A stretch of DNA of 64,000 bases from Ruegeria lacuscaerulensis ITI-1157 (GTDB lineage Bacteria; Pseudomonadota; Alphaproteobacteria; Rhodobacterales; Rhodobacteraceae): assembly GCA_000161775.1 (NCBI GenBank), contig GG704596.1, positions 1,087,705 through 1,151,704 of the forward strand, read 5' to 3'. The position numbers and the translations under genes were made by a program. The stretch's first letter is position 1; the number at the start of each line of letters is the position of its first letter. Below the pieces are notes generated by a model. The model made no database searches. It was not told the DNA's origin and saw nothing but the letters and a program-made list of their open reading frames with translations. Shown piece by piece: positions 54,176 through 63,323 of this stretch.

Positions 54176-55258
54176 ATGACAACGGTCGATCCGGAATTCA
54201 ACGCAGACGCCGCACGGGACGCGCGCCGCGCCCGTCTTTTCACCCGCATCAACGCCGCCGACAAATGGTTCCAGGTGCTGGGCCTCAGCTGGGCCACGCC
54301 GGTTCTGAAGGCCGCCGCCGGCGACAATCCCCGCGCCCAGATGGCCGAGATCTGGCGGCTGCTGATCGTGCCGATCCTGTCGATCTGCGCCTTCCTGCTG
54401 CTGTGGGCGACGTTGGCCCCCAAGGTGCAGACCTCGCTTGGGGCGGTACCCGGCCCGGCGCAAGTCTGGGAGGAAATGGTCAACCTGAATCAGGACGCGC
54501 AGGCCAAGGCCGCCAAACGCGTCAAGTTCGAGGCGATGGTCGAAAAGCGGAACCAGAAGCTGATCGAGGCCGGTCGCGCGGACGAGGTCAAGCAGGTCGC
54601 CTATACCGGCGCGCCGTCCTACTACCAGCAGATCTGGACCTCGATCAAAACCGTGTTCTTCGGCTTTCTGATCGCGACTGTTATTGCTGTGCCGCTTGGA
54701 ATAGCCGCTGGTCTGTCGCCAACAGCGAACGCCGCGCTGAACCCGTTGATCCAGGTGTTCAAGCCGGTCTCGCCACTGGCCTGGCTGCCGATCGTGACGA
54801 TGATCGTCTCGGCCGTCTATGTCACCAATGATGGCTTATTCGCGAAATCCTTCCTGATCTCGGCAATCACGGTGACGTTGTGTTCGCTGTGGCCCACGCT
54901 GATCAACACCTCGTTGGGCGTGGCCTCGATCGACAAGGATCTGGTGAACGTGTCCAAGGTTCTGAAGATGAACACCTGGACCAAGATCACCAAGCTGGTG
55001 CTGCCCTCGGCGCTGCCGCTGATCTTCACCGGGCTGCGCCTGTCGCTGGGTGTGGGCTGGATGGTCCTGATCGCGGCCGAAATGCTGGCGCAGAACCCGG
55101 GCCTGGGCAAATTCGTCTGGGACGAGTTCCAGAACGGCTCGTCCAGCTCGCTGGCCCGGATCATGGTGGCGGTCTTCACCATCGGCATCATCGGCTTCCT
55201 GCTGGACCGGGTGATGTACACGCTGCAGTCCCTGTTTACCTTTACCAACAACCGGTGA
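54176..55258 (+). CDS. nrtB: Nitrate ABC transporter permease NrtB
   Basis: 360 residues. A charged N-terminal tail and one hydrophobic segment (residues 62-82) come first, then a charged periplasmic or loop region of about 60 residues (AKAAKRVKFEAMVEKRN and following), then the five-helix BPD permease core with the EAA loop VASIDKDLVNVSKVLKMNTW. Forms the membrane channel with the double ATPase downstream, whose start is six bases after this stop. GCAAGGAC precedes the ATG. Confidence 0.92.
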   Translation: MTTVDPEFNADAARDARRARLFTRINAADKWFQVLGLSWATPVLKAAAGDNPRAQMAEIWRLLIVPILSICAFLLLWATLAPKVQTSLGAVPGPAQVWEEMVNLNQDAQAKAAKRVKFEAMVEKRNQKLIEAGRADEVKQVAYTGAPSYYQQIWTSIKTVFFGFLIATVIAVPLGIAAGLSPTANAALNPLIQVFKPVSPLAWLPIVTMIVSAVYVTNDGLFAKSFLISAITVTLCSLWPTLINTSLGVASIDKDLVNVSKVLKMNTWTKITKLVLPSALPLIFTGLRLSLGVGWMVLIAAEMLAQNPGLGKFVWDEFQNGSSSSLARIMVAVFTIGIIGFLLDRVMYTLQSLFTFTNNR

Positions 55259-55263
55259 GCGTG

Positions 55264-56943
55264 ATGAGCATCCTCAGCTTCGAAAACGTCTCGAAATCCT
55301 TCGGCGAAGGCACCGGGCGCACCGATGTTCTGAACGGCATCGACCTGCAGGTGCAGGAGGGCGAGTTCCTGGTGATCCTGGGCTTTTCCGGCACCGGCAA
55401 GACCACGCTGATCAACCTGATGGCCGGGCTGGACATGCCTAGCCGCGGGCAGGTCACCTTCAAGGGCGCGCCGATCAAGGGGCCGGGGCCGGAACGCGGC
55501 GTGATCTTTCAGAACTACTCGCTGATGCCGTGGCTGACGGTCAGCGGCAATGTCGGGCTGGCGGTCGATACGGTCTTTCCGGGCCTGCCCAAGGCCGAGA
55601 AGGCCGCGAAAGTGGCCCATTACGTCAAGATGGTCGGCCTCAGCCACGCGGCGTCGCGTCGTCCGGCCGAATTGTCGGGCGGGATGCGCCAGCGGGTCAA
55701 CGTGGCCCGGGCGCTGGCCATGAACCCCGAGGTCTTGTTGCTGGACGAGCCGCTGTCAGCGCTGGACGCGCTGACCCGCGCCAATCTGGCCGACGAGATC
55801 GAGCGCATCTGGGAAGCCGACCGCAAGACCTGCGTGCTGATCACCAATGACGTGGACGAGGCGATCATCCTGGCCGACCGGATCATCGCCCTGAACCCCG
55901 ACGGCACGCTGGGGCAGGAGTTCCGCGTCTCGATCCCGCGCCCGCGCGACCGGGCGGCGATGAACACCGATGAAACCTTCAAGCGCCTGCGCGCCGAGGT
56001 CACCAAATACCTGATGGATGTGGGGATCGAGGCCAAGGTCGAAGGCACCCGCATCCTGCCCGAGGTCACGCCGATCCACGGCGTGCCCGCCGCCGTGACC
56101 GAGGCGCAGAAGGGCATGATCGACAGCCGGTTCCTGGATTTCTCGCAGCTGCACAAGGTCTATCCCACGCCCAAGGGGCCGCTGACCGTGGTCGAGGATT
56201 TCGACCTGAAGATCGACAAGGGCGAGTTCATCTCGCTGATCGGCCATTCGGGCTGTGGCAAATCCACGGTGCTGACCATGGCGGCCGGGCTGAACGAGAT
56301 TTCCAAGGGCGCGATCAAGCTGGATGGCCGCCACGTCGAAGGCGCCGACCCTGAACGCGCGGTGGTGTTCCAGTCGCCCAACCTGTTCCCGTGGCTGTCC
56401 GCGAAAGAGAACGTGGCGATCGGGGTCGACAAGGTCTATCCGAACGCCAGCCAGTCCGAGCGGCAGGACGTGGTGGAATATTACCTGGAACGCGTCGGTC
56501 TGGCCGATGCGATGGACAAGCAGGCCAGCGACCTGTCGAACGGCATGCGACAGCGCGTCGGCATCGCCCGCGCCTTTGCCCTGTCGCCCAAGCTGCTGTT
56601 GTTGGATGAACCCTTCGGGATGCTCGACAGCCTGACCCGCTGGGAGCTGCAGGAGGTTTTGATGGAGGTCTGGTCGCGCACCAAGGTCACCGCGATCTGC
56701 GTCACCCATGACGTGGACGAGGCGATCCTGCTGGCCGACCGGGTGGTGATGATGACCAACGGCCCGCAGGCCACGATCGGCAAGATCACCCGCGTGGACC
56801 TGCCTCGCCCGCGCACCCGCAAGGCGTTGCTCGAACATCCCGACTATTACGCCTACCGGCAGGAAGTGCTGGATTTCCTCGAAGAATACGAACACGGCGC
56901 CAAGCCGAAATCGCCCGCCCCCAAGGCCATTGCAGCGGAGTGA
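55264..56943 (+). CDS. Nitrate ABC transporter ATPase with two fused nucleotide-binding domains
   Basis: 559 residues made of two ABC ATPase domains in one chain. Domain 1 has Walker A GFSGTGKTT, signature LSGGMRQRVNVARAL and Walker B VLLLDEPLSALDA; domain 2 (from about residue 290) has GHSGCGKST, LSNGMRQRVGIARAF and LLLLDEPFGMLDS. In cyanobacteria NrtC and NrtD are separate, with NrtC carrying a binding-protein-like tail; here the two ATPases are joined and no such tail is present. In domain 1 the switch histidine position reads VLITNDVDEA, with asparagine, while domain 2 has CVTHDVDEA. ATG 55264 or GTG 55261 may start it. Confidence 0.9.
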   Translation: MSILSFENVSKSFGEGTGRTDVLNGIDLQVQEGEFLVILGFSGTGKTTLINLMAGLDMPSRGQVTFKGAPIKGPGPERGVIFQNYSLMPWLTVSGNVGLAVDTVFPGLPKAEKAAKVAHYVKMVGLSHAASRRPAELSGGMRQRVNVARALAMNPEVLLLDEPLSALDALTRANLADEIERIWEADRKTCVLITNDVDEAIILADRIIALNPDGTLGQEFRVSIPRPRDRAAMNTDETFKRLRAEVTKYLMDVGIEAKVEGTRILPEVTPIHGVPAAVTEAQKGMIDSRFLDFSQLHKVYPTPKGPLTVVEDFDLKIDKGEFISLIGHSGCGKSTVLTMAAGLNEISKGAIKLDGRHVEGADPERAVVFQSPNLFPWLSAKENVAIGVDKVYPNASQSERQDVVEYYLERVGLADAMDKQASDLSNGMRQRVGIARAFALSPKLLLLDEPFGMLDSLTRWELQEVLMEVWSRTKVTAICVTHDVDEAILLADRVVMMTNGPQATIGKITRVDLPRPRTRKALLEHPDYYAYRQEVLDFLEEYEHGAKPKSPAPKAIAAE

Positions 56944-56947
56944 CCCC

Positions 56948-59383
56948 ATGAAACAGAAACTTGTCGTGATCGGTGCCGGGATGGCGTCGGGCCGCGTGCT
57001 TGAACATCTGACCGAGACCGCGCCCGATGCGTTCGACATCACCCTGTTCAACGCCGAACCGCGCGGAAACTACAACCGCATCATGCTCAGCCCGGTTCTG
57101 TCGGGCGAGAAGACCTATGAGGACATCGTCACCCATGACGGCGACTGGTACGCGCAGCGGGGCATCGCCTGCCGCTTTGGCGAGCATGTGGTGAAGATCG
57201 ACCGCGAGATGAAGGTGGTCGAGGGCGAAAACGGCCATGTGCCCTATGACAAGCTGCTGATCGCCACCGGCTCGGCGCCGTTCATCATTCCGGTTCCGGG
57301 CAAGGACCTGCCCGGCGTGATCACCTATCGCGATCTGGACGACACCAACGCGATGATCGACGCGGCCGCCAAGGGTGGCAACGCGGTGGTGATCGGCGGC
57401 GGGCTTCTGGGGCTCGAGGCCGCGGCGGGGCTGGCCGAGCGCGGCATGACCGTCACCGTGGTGCACCTGATGGGCCACCTGATGGAACGGCAGCTGGACG
57501 AGGCCGCCGGATACCTGCTGCGCAAGGATCTGGAACGGCGGGGGATCACCGTGCGGACCCAGGCCTCGACCAAGGCCATTCTGGGCGAAGGGCGTGCCGA
57601 GGCGGTGCTGCTGGAAAGCGGCGAAACGCTGCCCGCCGATCTGGTGGTGATGGCCGTCGGCATCCGCCCCGAAACCCGGCTGGCCACCGATGCCGGGCTG
57701 GACGTGGCCCGCGGGATCGAGGTTAACGCGCAGATGCAGAGCTCGGACCCGGATGTGCTGGCCGTGGGCGAATGCGTCGAATTCAACGGCCACCTGTTCG
57801 GCCTGGTGGCGCCGCTTTACGATCAGGCCAAGGTCGTGGCCAATACCCTGCTGGGCCAGCCGGACGCTTTCGTGGTCAAGGAACTGGCCACCAAGCTGAA
57901 GGTCACCGGCTGCGACCTGTTCAGCGCCGGAGACTTCACCGAGGGCGAGGGGCGCGAGGACATCGTGTTCCGCGACCCGGCGCGCGGGGTCTACAAGCGG
58001 CTGGTGATCGAAGACGACCGCCTTATCGGCGCGGTCATGTATGGCGACACCGCCGATGGCAGCTGGTTCTTCGGCCTGATCAAGGACGGCACCGATATCG
58101 ACGAGATGCGCGACACGCTGATCTTCGGCCCGGCCTATCAGGGGGGCGACACCGCGGACCCTCTGTCAGCCGTTGCAGCATTGCCGCCTGAGGCGGAGAT
58201 CTGCGGCTGCAACGGCGTATGCAAGGGCACCATCGTCGAGGCGATCGCCGCCGGGGCCACCGATCTGGCCGCCGTGCGCGCCAGCACCAAGGCCAGCGCA
58301 TCCTGCGGAACGTGCACGGGTCTGGTCGAACAGGTCCTGCAGGTCACGCTTGGTGATGAGTTCCAGATGCCGGCGGCGCAACCGATCTGCGGGTGCACCG
58401 ACCTGACCCACGAGGACGTGCGCCGCCTGATCAAGGCGCAAGAGCTGAAAAGCCAGGCCGCAGTCTGGCAGGAGCTGGGCTGGAAAACGCCCAATGGCTG
58501 CCATGTCTGCCGGCCGGCGATCAACTATTACCTGCTGGCCGACTGGCCGCTGGAATACCAGGACGACCCGCAAAGCCGGTTCGTCAACGAACGCAAACAC
58601 GCCAACATCCAGAAGGACGGCACCTTCAGCGTCGTGCCCCGCATGTGGGGCGGCATCACCAACCCGGCCGAGCTTCGCGCCATCGCCGACGCGGCCGAGA
58701 AATATGACGTGCCCACCGTCAAGGTCACCGGCGGTCAGCGCATCGACCTGCTGGGCGTCAAGGGCGAGGACCTGCCCGCCATCTGGGCCGATCTGAACAA
58801 GGCCGGCCTGGTCTCGGGGCACGCCTATTCCAAGGGTCTGCGCACGGTCAAAACCTGTGTCGGCACCGATCACTGCCGCTTCGGAACCCAGGACAGCACC
58901 GGCCTTGGCATCAAGTTGGAACAGATCCTGTGGGGCTCGTGGACACCGCACAAGCTCAAGCTGGCGGTCTCGGGTTGCCCGCGCAACTGTGCCGAGGCGA
59001 CCTGCAAGGATATCGGCGTGGTCTGCGTGGACTCGGGCTATCAGATCGGTATCGGCGGGGCGGCCGGGATGGACGTCAAGGAAACCGAGCTGCTGTGCCA
59101 GGTCCCGACCGAGGACGAGGCGATCGAGGTTGTGATGGCCGTCACCCAGGCCTATCGCGAGGGCGGCAAGTATCTGGACCGGTTGTACAAATGGCTGGCC
59201 AAGGTCGGCATGGACTGGGTCAGGGCCAATGTGGTCGACGACCTCGAAAACCGCCGGGCATTGGTCGAGCGGTTCGAGCTGTCGCAGAGCATCTATCGCA
59301 AGGACCCCTGGGCCGAGCATGTGCGCGACAAGGCGCCGAGCTATGCCCCGATGGCAGATTTTACCCTGGAGGCCGCGGAATGA
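56948..59383 (+). CDS. nirB: Assimilatory nitrite reductase (NADH), large subunit NirB
   Basis: Reduces nitrite to ammonium in the cytoplasm. 811 residues: an N-terminal FAD/NAD(P) oxidoreductase (VVIGAGMASGRVLEHL; VVIGGGLLGLEAAAGL), a BFD-like [2Fe-2S] region with CGCNGVCKG and ASCGTCTGLVE, a second cysteine set in GCHVCRPAINYYL, and the siroheme/[4Fe-4S] part with CVGTDHCRFGTQD and LAVSGCPRNCAEATCKDIG. All key cysteines are present. It starts four bases after the ATPase stop and overlaps nirD by ATGA. Confidence 0.96.
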   Translation: MKQKLVVIGAGMASGRVLEHLTETAPDAFDITLFNAEPRGNYNRIMLSPVLSGEKTYEDIVTHDGDWYAQRGIACRFGEHVVKIDREMKVVEGENGHVPYDKLLIATGSAPFIIPVPGKDLPGVITYRDLDDTNAMIDAAAKGGNAVVIGGGLLGLEAAAGLAERGMTVTVVHLMGHLMERQLDEAAGYLLRKDLERRGITVRTQASTKAILGEGRAEAVLLESGETLPADLVVMAVGIRPETRLATDAGLDVARGIEVNAQMQSSDPDVLAVGECVEFNGHLFGLVAPLYDQAKVVANTLLGQPDAFVVKELATKLKVTGCDLFSAGDFTEGEGREDIVFRDPARGVYKRLVIEDDRLIGAVMYGDTADGSWFFGLIKDGTDIDEMRDTLIFGPAYQGGDTADPLSAVAALPPEAEICGCNGVCKGTIVEAIAAGATDLAAVRASTKASASCGTCTGLVEQVLQVTLGDEFQMPAAQPICGCTDLTHEDVRRLIKAQELKSQAAVWQELGWKTPNGCHVCRPAINYYLLADWPLEYQDDPQSRFVNERKHANIQKDGTFSVVPRMWGGITNPAELRAIADAAEKYDVPTVKVTGGQRIDLLGVKGEDLPAIWADLNKAGLVSGHAYSKGLRTVKTCVGTDHCRFGTQDSTGLGIKLEQILWGSWTPHKLKLAVSGCPRNCAEATCKDIGVVCVDSGYQIGIGGAAGMDVKETELLCQVPTEDEAIEVVMAVTQAYREGGKYLDRLYKWLAKVGMDWVRANVVDDLENRRALVERFELSQSIYRKDPWAEHVRDKAPSYAPMADFTLEAAE

Positions 59384-59712
59384 GCTGGATCGACATCGGA
59401 CATATCGACGACGTGCCGCTGCGTGGCGCACGTCTGGTGAAAACCCGTCTTGGCTGCATCGCCATCTTCCGCACGGCCGAGGCAGAACTGTTCGCGGCCA
59501 GCAATGCCTGCCCCCACAAGGGCGGCCCGCTGTCCGAAGGCATCGTGCATGGCCAGTCGGTGACCTGCCCGCTGCACAACTGGGTGTTCGACCTGAACAC
59601 GGGCAAGGCCCTAGGCGCGGATGAAGGCCGGATCGACACCTATCCGGTTCGGCTGGAGGCCGGGCGCATCCTGCTGGACGCCCGCGCCGTCACCGAGCGG
59701 AGTGCCGCGTGA
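59380..59712 (+). CDS. nirD: Nitrite reductase small subunit NirD (Rieske fold)
   Basis: 110-residue Rieske-type partner of NirB. Unlike many NirD proteins, which lack the cluster ligands, this one keeps both pairs: CPHKGGPLSEG and CPLHNWVF, so it can hold a [2Fe-2S] centre. ATGA overlap with nirB, and TGATG junction with nasA. Known partners form NirB-NirD complexes for electron flow to siroheme. Confidence 0.93.
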   Translation: MSWIDIGHIDDVPLRGARLVKTRLGCIAIFRTAEAELFAASNACPHKGGPLSEGIVHGQSVTCPLHNWVFDLNTGKALGADEGRIDTYPVRLEAGRILLDARAVTERSAA

Positions 59713-62363
59713 TGGACGGCTCGAACCTGCCCGAGGTCCGATCCACCTGCGCCTATTGCGGCGTGGGCTGCGGCGTGCTGCTGCGCCCGGACGGGGCCGG
59801 CGGTCTGACCGTGCGGGGCGACCCGGACCACCCGGCGAATTTCGGACGGTTGTGTTCCAAGGGTACCGCGCTGGGTGAAACGGTTGGGCTGGACCACCGC
59901 CTGCTGACCCCGCGCGCCTTTGGCCGGGACGTGGGCTGGGACGACGCGCTGCAACTGGTGGCCGACCGGTTCCGCGAAACGATCGCGACGCATGGTCCCG
60001 ACAGCGTGGCCTTCTATGTCTCGGGGCAGTTGCTGACCGAGGATTACTATGTGGCCAACAAGCTGATGAAGGGCTTCATCGGATCGGCCAATATCGACAC
60101 CAATTCGCGGCTGTGCATGGCCTCGACCGTGGCCGGGCACAAGCGGGCCTTTGGCACCGACACCGTGCCCGGCACCTACGAGGATCTGGACCAGGCCGAT
60201 CTGGTGGTGCTGGTCGGATCGAACCTGGCGTGGTGCCACCCGGTTCTGTATCAGCGCGTTCTGGCGGCACGGCAGGCGCGCGGTACCCGGATCGTGGTGA
60301 TCGACCCGCGCCGCACCGCCAGCTGCGATCAGGCCGATCTGCATCTGGCGCTGAACCCGGGCAGCGACGTGGCGCTGTTCAACGGGCTGCTGACCGAGAT
60401 TCATCGGCGCGGGGCCGTGGACCCGGACTTCGTCAAGCAAACCTCGGGTCTGGAAGCCGCTCTGGAAACGGCCGGAAAGGACCAGATCTCGGAAACCGGC
60501 CTGCCCGCCGAAAAACTCGCCGCTTTTTTCGATCTATGGATCAATACCCCGCGCGTGGTGACGGTCTTCAGCCAGGGAGTGAACCAATCTTCCAGCGGAA
60601 CCGACAAGGTAAACGCCATCCTGAACTGCCATCTGGCCACCGGTCGGATCGGGCGGCCGGGAAGGGGCCCGTTCTCGGTCACCGGCCAACCCAACGCGAT
60701 GGGTGGGCGCGAAGTGGGTGGTCTGGCCAACACGCTGGCCTGCCATCTGGACATCGAAAACGCCGATCATCGCGCAGCGGTTCAGGCGTATTGGCAATCC
60801 CCTGCAATACCGCAGTCTCCGGGCCTGAAGGCCGTGGACATGTTCCGCGCGGTCGAAGACGGGCGGATCAAGGCCCTTTGGATCATCCACACCAACCCGG
60901 CGGCAACCATGCCCGAAGCTGACAGGGTCAGCCGCGCAATCGCCGCCTGCCCGTTCACGGTCGTCAGTGATCTGACGTTGCACACCGATACGGCACGTCT
61001 GGCCGACGTTGTGCTGCCTGCCGCAGGGTGGGCCGAAAAGAACGGGACGGTCACGAATTCGGACCGAACGATCAGCCGGCAACGCGCCGTTCTACAGCCA
61101 CCGGGCCAAGCGCGCCCGGATTGGGACATCTTGGCCGAAGTTGGCCGCCGCATGGGATGGAAAGCGGCTTTCAGCTACGAGGCGCCCGCGCAGATTTTTC
61201 GAGAATATGCGAAGATGACCTCGCTCGCCGTGGCGTTTGGCAAAGACTTGGACATCGCGGAGCTGTCGGACATTGATGACGCAGGTTACGAAGCGCTAAA
61301 CCCGACACGGTGGCCAACATCATCGAACAAATCAAAATGCCGTTTTTTTGGCGATGGGCAGTTCTTCCACCCCGATGGAAAAGCGCATTTCGTCCCCGTT
61401 GCGCATCGTCCGCCTCAGGCCGCGACATCTGAACAATACCCATTTCTTTTGAACACAGGGCGAAACCGGGATCAGTGGCATACTATGACCCGATCTGGTC
61501 TGTCGCCGCGTCTTTCGGCCCACTTGGCAGAACCATTTGTCGAGGTTAACCCCCAAGACGTCAGTCAATTGGGCCTCGGCACCGCCGATCTGGTAGAAAT
61601 GTGCAGCCGGTCTGGAAGCGGCATCTTTCGACTTCGCATCACCGACACAGTCGCGCCGGGTCAAGTGTTTGCGCCGATACACTGGACAGGCGAAACCGCT
61701 CCGTCAGCCCGTGTGGATGCGCTTGTTCCAAGTGTAACTGACCCGATTTCAGGACAACCGGAAAGCAAGTCAACGGCTGTCTCCCCGCGGCGTCTGAACG
61801 CCGCTTGGTATGGATTTGCCGTTTCAGCGGCCGCGGCCAAACCCGATGCTGAGTATTGGGCAGCTGCCAAAACGAAGAACGGGTACAGGATAGAGTTGGC
61901 GGGGAAAAAGCCTGTCGAAAACTGGGAAAAAACCGCGCGTGCTTGGTTTGGGTTACCCGACGCAGTGGCCACTTCAGTGGAAGACCTCAAACGCGGTTCT
62001 TTCAGAATTGCATTATCAGACGGCCAAAACATCTTGGCGGCGCTTTTCGTCTCTCGTCAACCGATCTCACTGATGCGGGACTATTTGGCTACTTTGCCTC
62101 ATGGTGCTCTCCAGCATGTTTTGTCCGGACGGCCATCAGCTGCATCAGAAGATTGCGGGCCAATTGTCTGTTCGTGTTTCGAGGTCGGGCTAAAAACAAT
62201 CATCTGCGCTATTGCCGAAAAGCGTTTGACTACTGTGGACGATATCGGAGACGCCCTTCAGGCTGGAACGAACTGTGGTTCATGTCGGCCAGAATTGGCT
62301 GACCTAATCTATGAGCAGTCGAATTTGAACCGCACTAGACTAAAGAGCTGCCGGCAAGAATAA
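59712..62363 (+). CDS. nasA: Assimilatory nitrate reductase, catalytic subunit NasA
   Basis: Molybdopterin-bisMGD enzyme reducing nitrate to nitrite. Start ATG 59712 overlaps nirD; a GTG at 59709 is possible. N-terminal [4Fe-4S] cysteines C13, C16, C20 and C48 (CAYCGVGC, GRLCSKG) precede the Mo-cofactor domains (FSVTGQPNAMGGREVGGLAN) and a C-terminal BFD-like [2Fe-2S] domain (VCSCFEVGL, NCGSCRPELAD). 883 residues. Codon use changes: up to about 61.1 kb it is GC-rich like nirB, afterwards it is clearly more A/T-rich to the end, though the frame stays intact. No siroheme synthase gene follows. Confidence 0.95.
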   Translation: MDGSNLPEVRSTCAYCGVGCGVLLRPDGAGGLTVRGDPDHPANFGRLCSKGTALGETVGLDHRLLTPRAFGRDVGWDDALQLVADRFRETIATHGPDSVAFYVSGQLLTEDYYVANKLMKGFIGSANIDTNSRLCMASTVAGHKRAFGTDTVPGTYEDLDQADLVVLVGSNLAWCHPVLYQRVLAARQARGTRIVVIDPRRTASCDQADLHLALNPGSDVALFNGLLTEIHRRGAVDPDFVKQTSGLEAALETAGKDQISETGLPAEKLAAFFDLWINTPRVVTVFSQGVNQSSSGTDKVNAILNCHLATGRIGRPGRGPFSVTGQPNAMGGREVGGLANTLACHLDIENADHRAAVQAYWQSPAIPQSPGLKAVDMFRAVEDGRIKALWIIHTNPAATMPEADRVSRAIAACPFTVVSDLTLHTDTARLADVVLPAAGWAEKNGTVTNSDRTISRQRAVLQPPGQARPDWDILAEVGRRMGWKAAFSYEAPAQIFREYAKMTSLAVAFGKDLDIAELSDIDDAGYEALNPTRWPTSSNKSKCRFFGDGQFFHPDGKAHFVPVAHRPPQAATSEQYPFLLNTGRNRDQWHTMTRSGLSPRLSAHLAEPFVEVNPQDVSQLGLGTADLVEMCSRSGSGIFRLRITDTVAPGQVFAPIHWTGETAPSARVDALVPSVTDPISGQPESKSTAVSPRRLNAAWYGFAVSAAAAKPDAEYWAAAKTKNGYRIELAGKKPVENWEKTARAWFGLPDAVATSVEDLKRGSFRIALSDGQNILAALFVSRQPISLMRDYLATLPHGALQHVLSGRPSAASEDCGPIVCSCFEVGLKTIICAIAEKRLTTVDDIGDALQAGTNCGSCRPELADLIYEQSNLNRTRLKSCRQE

Positions 62364-62837
62364 TTGGGATAGGCTCAGGGTTTTCGAACAGAACTTCGGT
62401 CAGCTTTGGTAGGTTGTCAACGTGAACGCGCGTTCCATTTACACCAAAACCGCCGCGACATAGAGACTTTGCAAGCACGAGCGCAAAGCTGGGCCGAGGA
62501 ATTCGCGGTTATGGGGGCGTTGGTGAAGCCAAGCAGTTTCCGGCTCACCAGCTACGACACTGGCCATTGATACCCACCGGTCAGACTGACGCGGTAGCGG
62601 CCGTTCATCAGAATGTGTGGAACGGCCGCTTGGTCTAAGGTTTGTGGCTGCTGTCAGCGCGAGCTGCAGCAGCGACAAAGTTGACAAGGAGGAAAGCGTG
62701 GGCGGTTTTCGGTGCTATGGGAATAGTGGCGCGAAGCTTGGTTGGCCGATGGCCTGCCGTTCGAAGTTGATGACGCCGATCATCGTCGACCGGCTGATCT
62801 GTCTGTACCTGGAATAGCTCCCTTGAGCCTCCCCATC
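62364..62837 (+). other. Gap between nasA and the IS fragments, no gene assigned
   Basis: 474 bases. Several short open frames exist on both strands (for example one at 62617-62817 on + and one at 62439-62687 on -) but none resembles a known protein. A stretch AAGGAGGAAAGCGTG at 62687-62701 looks like a ribosome site with a GTG but opens only about 38 codons. The stretch could hold decayed genes. Confidence 0.5.
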
Positions 62838-63062
62838 TGAATTGGTCCACCGCTATGTTTAGGAAACGGAGGACTGAGAATGGCAAACAAGCGACCGAAA
62901 CCCGAAGAGATTGTCTCGAAGCTACGGCAGGTTGAAGTTCTGATGGGGCAAGGGATGTCCCGTCTTGATGCGATCAGGCAGATTGGTTTTGTTGAACAAA
63001 CCTATTACCGCTGGCGAAAGAGGAACGGTGGAATGGGTGTTGATCAATTGAAGGAACTGGCG
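62838..63062 (+). mobile_element. IS3-family insertion sequence, left-end fragment with orfA start
   Basis: From 62880 the frame reads MANKRPKPEEIVSKLRQVEV, then ARLDAIRQIG-like helix-turn-helix text (SRLDAIRQIGFVEQTYYRWR) and GGMGVDQLKEL: the N-terminal part of an IS3-family OrfA transposase. TGAATTGGTCC at 62838 probably marks the left inverted repeat. The gene breaks off at about codon 60, where it runs into IS5-family sequence in reverse orientation. OrfB is absent; the element is dead. Confidence 0.8.
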
Positions 63063-63308
63063 GTAGACGCTCGACCACTTGCCAAACTCTTCCGGCAGGT
63101 CACGCCACGGAGCACCCGTCCGCGCGATCCAGAATATCCCATCAAGAACAAGGCGGTGGTTGGTGGGTTTGCGTCCGTTCGGGGCGCGGACTGTCAGGAT
63201 GAGCTGCTCAAAGAACGCCCATTCCTCGTCCGACATCAGGTCTCGTGCCCAGCTGGTCTCCGTCGCAGATAGCAGCTTGAATCATACCCAAAGCCCGGTG
63301 TGAATCCC
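63053..63308 (-). mobile_element. IS5-family insertion sequence, fragment with 5' part of the transposase
   Basis: On the minus strand from 63236: MSDEEWAFFEQLILTVRAPN, then RRPTN-like NGRKPTNHRLVLDGIFWIAR and GAPWRDLPEEFGKWSSVYRQF, the first 60 residues of an IS5-family transposase. It breaks at YRQF, where it meets the IS3 fragment. The outer end near GGGATTCACACC (minus strand, to about 63308) is a likely terminal repeat. The catalytic C-terminus is missing. Confidence 0.8.
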
Positions 63309-63323
63309 TTTTGTCAACACGTC

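Noticed and set aside
62617-62817. Small protein after nasA
   Set aside because: An AAGGAGG site precedes an in-frame GTG, but the 38-codon product matches nothing and lies in a region of decayed sequence.
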